Origin: Thermoplasmata archaeon
GTDB taxonomy: Archaea > Thermoplasmatota > Thermoplasmata > Lutacidiplasmatales > UBA184
Length of the DNA stretch: 9,490 bases
Assembly (NCBI GenBank): GCA_030037035.1
Contig: JASHSA010000157.1
Location: 1-9,490, forward strand
Reading direction: 5' to 3'
How positions within the stretch are numbered: the stretch's first letter is position 1; the number at the start of each line of letters is the position of its first letter. The notes under the pieces are model-generated. The model was not told the origin of the DNA and searched no databases. It saw only the letters and a list, made by a program, of their open reading frames with translations. A program made the position numbers and the translations under genes. This document shows, piece by piece, positions 1 through 7,305 of the stretch.

Positions 1-23
1 CCCCAGCCGAAATCGACGGTCAT
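1..23 (-). CDS. Start of a leftward gene cut by the left edge (partial)
   Basis: An ATG on the minus strand at 23-21 opens a frame without stop to the window edge and gives MTVDFGW. It lies 33 bases downstream of the moaA stop codon on the same strand. A weak TATA-like GATAGG (minus strand, about 58-53) lies roughly 33 bases upstream. Only seven codons are visible, so neither function nor reality can be judged. It is listed because the spacing fits the next gene of a leftward series. Confidence 0.3.
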
Positions 24-56
24 CGCTACCCCGGCGGAGGACGGAGCGGAGCCCTA

Positions 57-1085
57 TCACTCCTCGGCACGGGCTCCGAGCGCGCCGGACGCCGCGGCGG
101 CAGTCTCCGCCCCCCTGGCCTTCGGAGCGGAGGCGCCCGCCGCGACGAACCGCTCCGGCACCGAGGCGCCGATGTCGGTGATGTAGCCGCCGTAGTACGG
201 GACCCGACGCGTGATCACTTGCCGGAACGCCTCGCGAAGCCGTGCGTCGCTCAGGCCTCGTGTCGGGATCAGGTCGTCCTGGCGGTTGAGGCAGCCCTTG
301 AGCTCGCCACGATGCGTGATCCTGATCCGGTGGCAGTTCGCGCAGAACTCCGGGTTGCGGACCGGGTCGACCAGCTCGACCTCGGTCGAGCCGAACAGAT
401 AGATCCGCCGATGGTGCATCTCGCGCACGAGCACCGTGCTCGCGTGCTCCTCCAGCCACCGCCGCACGTCCCGCAGGTCGACCGAGAACCGCTCGTGCTG
501 GACGAGCTCGGGCATGAACTGGATCAGCTGCAGGCGCAGGCCGGCGTCGCCCGCGACGTAGTCGACCATCCGGGGGATCGCCGCGACGGTGTCGCGGAAG
601 ACGACCATGTTCAGCTTGACGGGCGTGAGCCCGACGCGCAGCGCCGCGCGCACCCCGTCGAGCACCGGGGCGATCGCTCCGTGCCGGATGCGACGGAACG
701 CTTCCGGCTCGGTCGTGTCGATCGAGACGTTGACCCGCTTGAGGCCGGCGTCCCGGAGCCCGGCCGCCCGTCCGGCGAGGAGCGAGCCGTTCGTCGTCAG
801 CGAGACGTCCGGGATCTGGCGGACGGTGCGGCCGACGATCTCCTCGAGGTCGTCGCGCACGAGCGGCTCGCCCCCCGTGAACTTCACCGAGCGGACGCCG
901 AACTCCCGGGCGACCGCGACGAGCCGCTCGACCTCGGCGACCGTCAGCTCCTCGCCGTGCGGGGCGCCGGGGCGGGCGACCGGCCCGAGCCCCTCGTCGT
1001 GGCAGTAGACGCAGGAGAAGTTGCACCGCTTCGTGACGCTGATGCGCACGTCGGTGACGGCGCGGCCCCAGGCGTCCGTCAGCAC
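57..1085 (-). CDS. moaA: GTP 3',8-cyclase MoaA, archaeal type (radical SAM)
   Basis: MoaA converts GTP to 3',8-cyclo-7,8-dihydro-GTP, the first step of molybdopterin synthesis, in the cytosol. The 342-residue product has the radical-SAM cluster motif CX3CX2C at C21, C25 and C28, the SAM-binding GGEP at 71-74, and the second 4Fe-4S site typical of MoaA, CX2CX13C, at C248, C251 and C265. The N-terminal segment with DVRISVTKRCN is typical of the family. The start is a GTG with a good TATA box about 27 bases upstream, which suggests a leaderless mRNA; no Shine-Dalgarno sequence is seen. Bacterial MoaA ends in a functional Gly-Gly. Here a YYGG lies at 297-300 and is followed by a 42-residue Ala-rich tail. 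The gene lies 67 bases after the HtrA-type protease gene. MoaC and other pathway genes are not in the window. Confidence 0.95.
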   Translation of the reverse strand: MLTDAWGRAVTDVRISVTKRCNFSCVYCHDEGLGPVARPGAPHGEELTVAEVERLVAVAREFGVRSVKFTGGEPLVRDDLEEIVGRTVRQIPDVSLTTNGSLLAGRAAGLRDAGLKRVNVSIDTTEPEAFRRIRHGAIAPVLDGVRAALRVGLTPVKLNMVVFRDTVAAIPRMVDYVAGDAGLRLQLIQFMPELVQHERFSVDLRDVRRWLEEHASTVLVREMHHRRIYLFGSTEVELVDPVRNPEFCANCHRIRITHRGELKGCLNRQDDLIPTRGLSDARLREAFRQVITRRVPYYGGYITDIGASVPERFVAAGASAPKARGAETAAAASGALGARAEE

Positions 1086-1106
1086 GCCGGTCCGGAGCCG
1101 GGGGCC

Positions 1107-1117
1107 CCCTATATGGG
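1107..1117 (-). promoter_or_regulatory. TATA-like promoter element of moaA
   Basis: The minus strand reads CCATATAGGGG here, in the 67-base gap between the protease gene and moaA. Its centre lies about 27 bases before the moaA GTG, the spacing expected between an archaeal TATA box and the transcription start. moaA could therefore be transcribed as a leaderless message, independently of the upstream gene. Confidence 0.55.
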
Positions 1118-1152
1118 CGAGGGGCGTCGCCCCGGAACCGGCGACCTCCGCC

Positions 1153-2112
1153 CTAGTGCGCCGGCGGCAGCGCCTCCGGGCTCTCCTGCAGCGGGACGTT
1201 CGCCGAGAGCTTCTCCCCGCGGCGCCGGAAGCCGAGCGGGACGTCGGACCCGACGGGGAAGCGCGCGAGCGACTCGAGCAGCTGACGGACGGTCCGGACC
1301 TCGAACGGCCCGACGGACGTCAGGATGTCCCCGGGCCGGATCCCGGCGCGGTGGGCCGGCGAGCGAGGCACGACCTCCGCGACCAGGAGGCCGCTCCTCG
1401 GTTCGGCGCCGACCTGGCGCGCGAGCGCCGGCACGAGCTCGGCGATCTGGACGCCGACCCACGGGCGCACGACCCGTCCGGTGCGCCGCAGCTCGTCGGT
1501 GATCCTCTGGGCGGCGTGGATCGGCAGGGCGAACCCCACGCCCTGGGCGAACGGCACGACGGCGGTGTTGATCCCGACGACCGAGCCCCCGAGGTCGACC
1601 AGCGGCCCTCCGCTGTTGCCCGGATTGATCGCGGCGTCGGTCTGGACGAGGCCCTCAAAGACGAAGTCGCTCCCCGGAAGCGGCCGGGCGAGCGCGCTCA
1701 CGACGCCGAGCGAGACGGTCGGTCCGCCCGGCAGGCCGAGGGCGTGCCCGACGGCGAGCACGAACTGGCCGACGCGCAGCGCCTCCGAGTCCCCGAGGCG
1801 GGCGGCGGGAAGGTCCACCGCGTCGACGTGGATCAGCGCGAGGTCGGTGACCTCGTCCCCGCCGACGACCTCCGCGGGGAGCTCACGCCCGTCCGCGAGC
1901 CGGACCGACAGGTGGGCGGCCCCGTCGACGACGTGCTGGTTCGTGACGAGGTAGCCCGCCCGGTCGGTGACGACCGCCGTCGCCTGCGACGGGGAGGGGA
2001 TCGCCGGACCGCGCCCACGGCCCCCGAGACGGAGCGCCTCGACGGCGGCGACGCTCGGCGCGACGGCTTCGACGGCGGAGGCGATGCGCGCTTCGAGGTC
2101 GGCGAGCGCCAT
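1153..2112 (-). CDS. HtrA/DegP-like serine protease with one PDZ domain, cytosolic
   Basis: This 319-residue protein is a trypsin-fold protease of family S1C that degrades misfolded proteins. The triad is visible as H60 (in TNQHVVDGA), D90 (in TDLALIHVD) and S167 (in NPGNSGGP). The protease domain covers about 5-210. One PDZ domain follows at about 218-308, with SGLLVAEVVPRSPAHRAGIRP. No signal peptide or membrane segment is seen at the N-terminus, so the protein is probably cytosolic, unlike most bacterial HtrA proteins. The usual glycine-rich GSG before the histidine strand is replaced by A44-T45-A46. The ATG start at 2112 follows an AGGGG about 8 bases upstream, possibly a weak ribosome site. 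It lies downstream of a small helical gene and upstream of moaA, with no obvious functional link to either. Confidence 0.92.
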   Translation of the reverse strand: MALADLEARIASAVEAVAPSVAAVEALRLGGRGRGPAIPSPSQATAVVTDRAGYLVTNQHVVDGAAHLSVRLADGRELPAEVVGGDEVTDLALIHVDAVDLPAARLGDSEALRVGQFVLAVGHALGLPGGPTVSLGVVSALARPLPGSDFVFEGLVQTDAAINPGNSGGPLVDLGGSVVGINTAVVPFAQGVGFALPIHAAQRITDELRRTGRVVRPWVGVQIAELVPALARQVGAEPRSGLLVAEVVPRSPAHRAGIRPGDILTSVGPFEVRTVRQLLESLARFPVGSDVPLGFRRRGEKLSANVPLQESPEALPPAH

Positions 2113-2121
2113 CGTCGACCC

Positions 2122-2214
2122 CTAGGCGCTCCCCAGGCGGCTCGGCCAGGGGAGGCTCGGCTCCGGTCCGGTCGGAGGGCTCGGGAGGATCGGCAGCGGA
2201 GCGCGAAGCGTCAT
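2122..2214 (-). CDS. Possible 30-residue proline-rich peptide
   Basis: A short frame with an ATG at 2214 and a TAG at 2124-2122 lies between the 85-residue gene and the protease gene: 5 bases after the stop of the former and 9 bases before the start of the latter. The sequence GGAGTGA, which overlaps the upstream stop codon, could serve as ribosome site 5-6 bases before the ATG. The predicted product is Pro/Leu/Ser-rich with no recognisable domain, and third positions are mostly G or C. It may be a real small gene, a translational bridge, or chance in GC-rich DNA. Confidence 0.25.
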   Translation of the reverse strand: MTLRAPLPILPSPPTGPEPSLPWPSRLGSA

Positions 2215-2219
2215 CGGGC

Positions 2220-2477
2220 TCACTCCGAGAGGGCCCGCTCGAGACGCGCGTAGAGTCCCTCGAGCTCCTTCTCCTTTCGGCGTCCGCCTTCCCAGCGCGC
2301 GTTCACGATCGAGACGAGAAGGTCGGCGACCTGGTCGATCCAGGCGCCTTCCTGCGCCTCGAAGCGCTTCTTGAGCTTCTCCCGCAACAGCTCGTTGTAG
2401 GCCCGGTAGGCGGTCCAGACCCACGGGCCGTAGCGGCCCAGCTCGACGGCGGCATCGTTATCGAACTCTTCGGTCAT
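2220..2477 (-). CDS. Small helical protein of unknown function (85 aa)
   Basis: I do not recognise this protein. The ATG at 2477 gives 85 residues: an acidic N-terminus, an aromatic stretch (YGPWVWTAYRAY, 16-27), then charged amphipathic helices (about 28-45, 47-62 and 66-84). No cysteine pairs, membrane segment or signal peptide are seen. A longer frame starts with a GTG at 2561, but its extra 28 residues are Arg/Pro/Ser-rich and would cover the TATA-like box and inverted repeat upstream, so the ATG is preferred. The gene is divergent from the winged-helix regulator at 2646, and the shared intergenic region carries a matching box next to each TATA-like element. It may therefore be controlled by that regulator. 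Function is unknown; a role as a small soluble partner is possible but not shown. Confidence 0.7.
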   Translation of the reverse strand: MTEEFDNDAAVELGRYGPWVWTAYRAYNELLREKLKKRFEAQEGAWIDQVADLLVSIVNARWEGGRRKEKELEGLYARLERALSE

Positions 2478-2490
2478 CTTCGTTCGTTCC

Positions 2491-2506
2491 CGGGCCGAAC
2501 GGCCCG
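2491..2506. repeat. Perfect inverted repeat in the leader of the 85-aa gene
   Basis: CGGGCC, four bases (GAAC), then GGCCCG form a perfect 6-bp inverted repeat. If the TATA-like box at 2531-2536 (minus strand) is used, transcription would start near 2506, so this repeat would sit exactly at the 5' end of the leftward mRNA. It could be an RNA hairpin protecting or gating the short leader, or a protein-binding palindrome at the start site. High GC makes chance inverted repeats common. Confidence 0.35.
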
Positions 2507-2527
2507 CACCGTCTATCGGCCCGGAGG

Positions 2528-2543
2528 GGGATATTGACCGGTT
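2528..2543 (-). promoter_or_regulatory. TATA-like element with upstream AACCGGTC box (85-aa gene)
   Basis: The minus strand reads AACCGGTC followed directly by AATATCCC. The A/T core at about 2531-2536 lies some 27 bases before position 2506, giving a leader of about 29 bases to the ATG at 2477. The AACCGGTC box occupies the place of a BRE (TFB-binding) element or an overlapping operator. The same box lies beside the divergent promoter. Confidence 0.4.
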
Positions 2544-2606
2544 CGGGCGACGGTCGCTCACAGGTCCGTCGTCGGCCCGCGCGAGGCCATCGGCTAACCT
2601 CGACGT

Positions 2607-2623
2607 AACCGGTCGGCTTTACC
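2607..2623 (+). promoter_or_regulatory. TATA-like element with upstream AACCGGTC box (regulator gene)
   Basis: The plus strand reads AACCGGTC, three bases, then TTTACC, followed by a run of C. The A/T core (2618-2621) is about 27 bases before the ATG at 2646, fitting a leaderless message. A GAGGA 5 bases before the ATG is an alternative ribosome site. The arrangement (AACCGGTC, TATA-like core, C run) repeats that of the divergent leftward promoter. Confidence 0.4.
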
Positions 2624-2645
2624 CCCCGTTCCGCTGAGGACCTCG

Positions 2646-3257
2646 ATGGATCCGGACCGGGGGGCGAACGAGGGCCGGCTGGACGAGCGGGTCGTGACGA
2701 CCCTCCAGGGGATGTCCGGCCGACTCGCCTTCAGCGGGCTGCGGAGGGTCCTCGGGGCCCACCCGGAGTCGCTGTCGAGATCGCTCCGTCGGCTGACCCG
2801 CGAGGGTCTCGTCGAGAAGGTCGACGGGGGCTACCGCGCCCTCGGCCCCCGACCGCGTGTCGACGCCCGCAGCGACCGGGACCTGCGCTCCATCGGTCGC
2901 ATCGACCTGCCCCCGACGGAGAGGGACGGCCCGCTCCTGGGGCGGCTCGCCGGCCGCTGGTTCGGCTCGCTCCGCTGGGTCGGCCTCCTGCAGCGCCCGG
3001 AAGGGGAGCTCCTCGCGTGGGCCCGTCGCGACGGGGGCGGCCTCGTCCTGCTCGGGCTTCGCGACGGGGTGTTGAGCGTCTACGTCCCGGCCGCGGGCCC
3101 CGACGACGAGCCGGCCGACGCCGAGGACGCAGCGTACGAGCTCCTCTTCCACGCCGTCCAGGCGATGCGCCCGGTCCCTGACGGAGCGCTCCCCGCCCCC
3201 GCGGGCGGGATCCTCGCCTTCGGCCTGGACGGGCCGGCCTGCGGACGGCCGAACTAG
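2646..3257 (+). CDS. Winged-helix transcriptional regulator, archaeal type
   Basis: This 203-residue protein is a probable DNA-binding regulator. Residues about 12-67 form a winged helix-turn-helix: a helix (LDERVVTTLQGM), a second helix, the recognition helix (HPESLSRSLRRLTREGLVEKV, 39-59) and a wing ending in GGYRAL. Residues about 95-175 form a second domain with alternating strands (SLRWVGLLQ, LLAWARR, GLVLLGLRD, VLSVYVPA) and a helix (AAYELLFHAVQAM). This domain probably senses a ligand or mediates dimerisation. No cysteine cluster or membrane segment is present. The ATG start is supported by a TATA-like element 27 bases upstream. The gene is divergent from the 85-residue gene and both promoters share an 8-base box, which suggests autoregulation and control of the neighbour; this is inference. 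It converges with the zinc-ribbon gene, with 29 bases between stops. Confidence 0.8.
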   Translation: MDPDRGANEGRLDERVVTTLQGMSGRLAFSGLRRVLGAHPESLSRSLRRLTREGLVEKVDGGYRALGPRPRVDARSDRDLRSIGRIDLPPTERDGPLLGRLAGRWFGSLRWVGLLQRPEGELLAWARRDGGGLVLLGLRDGVLSVYVPAAGPDDEPADAEDAAYELLFHAVQAMRPVPDGALPAPAGGILAFGLDGPACGRPN

Positions 3258-3286
3258 ATCCCCCGGCTCCTCGGGCCCAGGGCCCC

Positions 3287-3769
3287 CTACAGGGGCGCTC
3301 CGCACGACGTACAGCGGCGGTGGACCTCGTCGCCCAGACTGCCGCAGTAGCGACAGCGGAGCTTCACCACCGTCCGAGGTTCGAGGACCGCTGGGGCCGG
3401 GGACGGGCGGTCCTGGCGCAGCTCGGCGGCCCTGCGCGCCTCGGCGAGCGCGAACGACCAGGCCTGCGGCTCGAGGACGTCGAACGCGGCCCGCCGCCCC
3501 TCCGCGTCGACGACGAGGCGCGGGTTCGCGAAGCGCCCCTCGCGGACGCCGACGTTGCGCACCGCCCCCAGGGCGAGGTCGACCAGGAGCTCCTGGTCCC
3601 GGCCCTGGAGAAGGTCCCGGACGACCCCTCGGGACGCTGGGGCTTCGAAGACGAGACGCTCGGTCGTCAGATAGAGGACGCCCGGCCGGCGACGTTCGCC
3701 GTCGTGGCTCCCCTTGTCGAGCACGGCGTAGGCGCTCCGAAGGACGGTCTCGTGAGCGCCGAGCAACAT
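3287..3769 (-). CDS. PH/GRAM-like domain protein with C-terminal zinc ribbon
   Basis: The 160-residue product has two parts. Residues about 5-118 look like a PH/GRAM-type fold: the stretch GVLYLTTERLVFEAP (30-44) matches the 'gxLylTxxRLvF' strand pair common to these domains, and the part ends in a helix (AWSFALAEARRAAELR). After a Pro-rich linker, residues 139-156 form a zinc ribbon with CX2C (C139, C142) and CX2C (C153, C156) ten residues apart. Proteins of this design are often small soluble adaptors; the ligand or partner is unknown. The ATG at 3769 is the only good start. The gene lies 51 bases after the M2 peptidase gene on the same strand without a clear promoter between them, so the two are probably co-transcribed. 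Confidence 0.75.
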   Translation of the reverse strand: MLLGAHETVLRSAYAVLDKGSHDGERRRPGVLYLTTERLVFEAPASRGVVRDLLQGRDQELLVDLALGAVRNVGVREGRFANPRLVVDAEGRRAAFDVLEPQAWSFALAEARRAAELRQDRPSPAPAVLEPRTVVKLRCRYCGSLGDEVHRRCTSCGAPL

Positions 3770-3820
3770 CGTCGTCTCTCGCGCCGACCGCCGATCCCGC
3801 CGAGGTCGACGGGAAGCGGG

Positions 3821-5560
<1,740 letters not shown>

Positions 5561-5730
5561 AGCCTCGCTCCCGCGGCGCGAGAGGAGGGTCGCTACAAGA
5601 GCGTACGCCGCGCCGAAACCGGCCGACGGAGCGCTCGGAGGTGCGCGGAAGACGGGTCCGCCCGTTGTCCGCCAAGGGGCGAACGTCAAGGCGCTGGCCC
5701 GGGACCCCCCCGTTTCCACTGGAGGTCGGG

Positions 5731-5741
5731 GTTTATGTATG
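5731..5741. promoter_or_regulatory. TATA box region between the peptidase gene and the small-gene pair
   Basis: The plus strand reads GTTTATGTATG. In the rightward direction the TTTATGTA core lies about 35 bases before the ATG at 5770 and would give a leader of about 10 bases. In the leftward direction the same DNA reads ACATAAAC and could place a start near 5708, 19 bases before a TTG at 5689 that is in frame with the peptidase. It is the only clearly A/T-rich stretch in this divergent intergenic region, so it may serve either gene or both. Confidence 0.5.
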
Positions 5742-5769
5742 ACGTCCGTCTGACAAGCCCCGACTGTAG

Positions 5770-5925
5770 ATGTCCGACACTCCGGCAGGCTGGTTCGAGC
5801 TGCTGCTCTGGCCTCTGGGAGAGGAGACGCCGGTCGACACCCCTCTCGGCGTCCTTCCCTGCCTGCCAACCCCCTCCGACCCGGGGTTCGGCCGGCCGTT
5901 CGCGCCGGGCTCCGCGGGACCTTGA
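5770..5925 (+). CDS. Possible small protein of 51 residues, first of a coupled pair
   Basis: I do not recognise this protein. An ATG at 5770 opens a 51-codon frame ending in TGA at 5923-5925. The N-terminal half contains a short hydrophobic, Trp-rich stretch (WFELLLWPLG, 8-17); the rest is Pro/Gly-rich with one cysteine. Third positions are mostly G or C, as in the neighbouring genes. A TATA box at 5731-5740 is well placed for a 10-base leader. The stop overlaps the start of the next frame (TGATG), the usual sign of translational coupling. Against it: short length, low complexity and no recognised family. It could also be a leader frame that only feeds ribosomes to the following gene. Confidence 0.4.
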   Translation: MSDTPAGWFELLLWPLGEETPVDTPLGVLPCLPTPSDPGFGRPFAPGSAGP

Positions 5926-6134
5926 TGGCAGGAAGGAGCAACGGGCGGGTCTCCCCGCCGATCCCGATGCGGGTCCCTCAGGCTTCGCTGGGCGTTGGGG
6001 TACCTCGAGGCTACGGGGTCCGTCCCCGCCTCTCGCCCGAGGCGGCCGCCGCGTTCGCGACGTACGTCGACAGCGCTCGGGCCCGCGCCGCCGTGGAAGG
6101 TCGCACCCTCGTCTACACCGTTCGGTGGGGCTGA
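5925..6134 (+). CDS. Small protein of 69 residues, second of a coupled pair
   Basis: I do not recognise this protein. The ATG at 5925 shares its A with the TGA stop of the upstream small frame; a TTG directly before it and an ATG at 5967 are alternative starts. Residues 1-30 are Arg/Gly/Pro-rich and probably disordered. Residues about 36-55 (LSPEAAAAFATYVDSARARA) form a clear amphipathic helix, followed by a likely strand ending in YTVRW. Codon use in the second half has almost only G or C at third positions, as in the surrounding real genes, which supports translation at least of that part. Its TGA lies three bases from the TAG of the convergent RNase HI gene. No membrane segment or cysteine is present. 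Confidence 0.5.
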   Translation: MAGRSNGRVSPPIPMRVPQASLGVGVPRGYGVRPRLSPEAAAAFATYVDSARARAAVEGRTLVYTVRWG

Positions 6135-6137
6135 GCC

Positions 6138-6680
6138 CTACCGTCCGACCTCGTCCCCGGACTCCGGACGGGAGGCGGCGGCGGGGCGCCCCTTCGGCTC
6201 GGAGCGGCCCGCGAGCTCGATCCCGCGCTTCGAGAGTTCGTCGGCCCGATGGTTCTCCGACCTAGGGACCCAGCGGAACTCGACGTGGCGGAACGACCGG
6301 GCCAGTTGTTCGAGCCGCGCGTGGTACGGCTGGAGGTGCTCGGTGAGGACGCGATACTCCCCCGTCATCTGCCGGACGACCAGCTGGCTGTCGCCGGTGA
6401 GGCGCACGTCGCCCGCAAAACCGACCCGGGCGAGCCACTCGAGCGCGCAGATCGCCGCCACGTACTCGGCGACGTTGTTCGTCGCGCGCGGGTGCCCGGG
6501 CGGGACCGCGAGACCGAAATCCTCCTGGTGAAACCCGGCGCCGTCCACCGTGAAGCCGTAGGCCGCCACACGCCGCCCGGCGACCTCCTCGGAGGCACCG
6601 TCAAAGTGGACCTCCACCGGACCCGCGGGGGGCGACGCGACGCCGCGCGGCAGCTCCCGATCGTCCAGGGGACGGCTCAC
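6138..6680 (-). CDS. rnhA: Ribonuclease HI
   Basis: RNase HI cuts the RNA strand of RNA/DNA hybrids, removing R-loops and primers. The 180-residue product carries the four acidic catalytic residues in the expected contexts: D27 (HFDGAS), E72 (NNVAEYVA), D97 (TGDSQLVV) and D147 (NHRADELSK). Trp and Asn/His neighbours (FRWVPRSENHRAD) also fit. The fold covers about 20-155, without an N-terminal hybrid-binding domain and without an obvious basic protrusion, as in compact archaeal and bacterial type-1 enzymes. The last 25 residues are a charged, probably flexible tail. The start chosen is the GTG at 6680, which overlaps the upstream stop as GTGA; the open frame extends to 6845, but that part is the shadow of the upstream zinc-ribbon gene. 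The 4-base overlap indicates translational coupling. Confidence 0.93.
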   Translation of the reverse strand: MSRPLDDRELPRGVASPPAGPVEVHFDGASEEVAGRRVAAYGFTVDGAGFHQEDFGLAVPPGHPRATNNVAEYVAAICALEWLARVGFAGDVRLTGDSQLVVRQMTGEYRVLTEHLQPYHARLEQLARSFRHVEFRWVPRSENHRADELSKRGIELAGRSEPKGRPAAASRPESGDEVGR

Positions 6681-7189
6681 CCTTCCACACCCTGGTGCCC
6701 ACGGCGGGCCCCGTCGATCGGCGAACGGGCGAGCTCGGCGCACGCGCAGAACGCCTCCGCGTGCGCGCAGGTCGGACAGGTCGGCCGCTCGAGGACCTGG
6801 CCGAGGGGCCGGCCGCAACGCCGGCAGAGACGGGAGCGAGAGCACCGAGGGCAGTTGGCGAGCTCGGCGGTGATCACGCAGCGGCAGAATCGGCAGTGGA
6901 CCGCGTCGTTCGGGTTGTAGAGGCGGGGTCGCGCCGAGCGCGCGACGGGAGGTCCGTCGACCCCGGACGGCTCGTCGGGGTTTCCGAACGCTCCGCCGAC
7001 GGTCGTCCGTCGCGGGTCGCCGCTGGAGGCCGCGAGCATCACGACGAACAGGCCGACCGGCGCGATGAGGAAGCCGGAGATCTGCTCGACGTCGAGCTGC
7101 TCCCGGTTCAGCACGATGACGGGGAACGCCACGAGGGCGAGACCGACCACGATGATCGCGATGCCCACGGACGCCAACGATCGATGCAT
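6677..7189 (-). CDS. Membrane protein with two N-terminal helices and cytosolic zinc ribbons
   Basis: The 170-residue product has two hydrophobic segments (about 7-27 and 39-55) with a short charged loop between them, then a flexible linker (56-95) and a cysteine-rich end. Cysteine pairs at C99/C102 with C113/C116 and at C122/C125 with C138/C141 form two zinc-ribbon-like units; C104, C148 and C150 are additional. Such a layout suggests an anchored protein that presents a zinc-ribbon module on one side of the membrane to protein or nucleic acid partners; the partner is unknown. The ATG start lies about 22 bases after the start expected from a TATA box at 7235-7240. Its stop overlaps the start of the RNase HI gene (GTGA), so the two are made from one mRNA. 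Confidence 0.8.
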   Translation of the reverse strand: MHRSLASVGIAIIVVGLALVAFPVIVLNREQLDVEQISGFLIAPVGLFVVMLAASSGDPRRTTVGGAFGNPDEPSGVDGPPVARSARPRLYNPNDAVHCRFCRCVITAELANCPRCSRSRLCRRCGRPLGQVLERPTCPTCAHAEAFCACAELARSPIDGARRGHQGVEG

Positions 7190-7232
7190 CGGGAGCGGTT
7201 CTAGCGTCCGCCCGAAGCTAGCCGGTTCGTCC

Positions 7233-7242
7233 CTGATAAACG
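7233..7242 (-). promoter_or_regulatory. TATA box of the zinc-ribbon/RNase HI operon
   Basis: The minus strand reads CGTTTATCAG. The TTTATC core lies about 48 bases before the ATG at 7189, placing the transcription start near 7211 and leaving a leader of about 22 bases. No strong Shine-Dalgarno sequence is seen in that leader. Confidence 0.5.
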
Positions 7243-7274
7243 GAACGTCGGAAGGGGACGGCGGGGAGGGGCGG

Positions 7275-7284
7275 GAGTTTTCCG
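7275..7284 (+). promoter_or_regulatory. Weak TATA-like element of the prolyl isomerase gene
   Basis: The plus strand has an AGTTTTCC stretch centred about 27 bases before the GTG at 7306, the spacing for a leaderless archaeal message. It is the only A/T-rich stretch in an otherwise G/C-rich upstream region, but it matches the TATA consensus poorly. Confidence 0.3.
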
Positions 7285-7305
7285 CTCGAGTGCGCTGGCG
7301 CGACC

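Noticed and set aside
219..2253. Long rightward open frames opposite moaA and the protease gene
   Set aside because: Their products are Arg/Asp/Pro-rich with no domain, and both opposite-strand genes have complete active-site motifs in their own frames.
2478..2561. GTG start at 2561 for the 85-residue gene
   Set aside because: The extra 28 residues are Arg/Pro/Ser-rich and would include the TATA-like box and inverted repeat; the ATG at 2477 begins the well-structured part.
5561..5941. Extension of the M2 gene to a start at 5941
   Set aside because: The added residues are low-complexity and unlike any M2 N-terminus, codon use is poorer, and the extension would cover the TATA region and most of the opposing small genes.
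6681..6845. Extension of RNase HI by 55 residues
   Set aside because: It is an out-of-frame reading of the cysteine-rich end of the upstream gene. The GTG in the GTGA overlap gives a normal RNase HI N-terminus.
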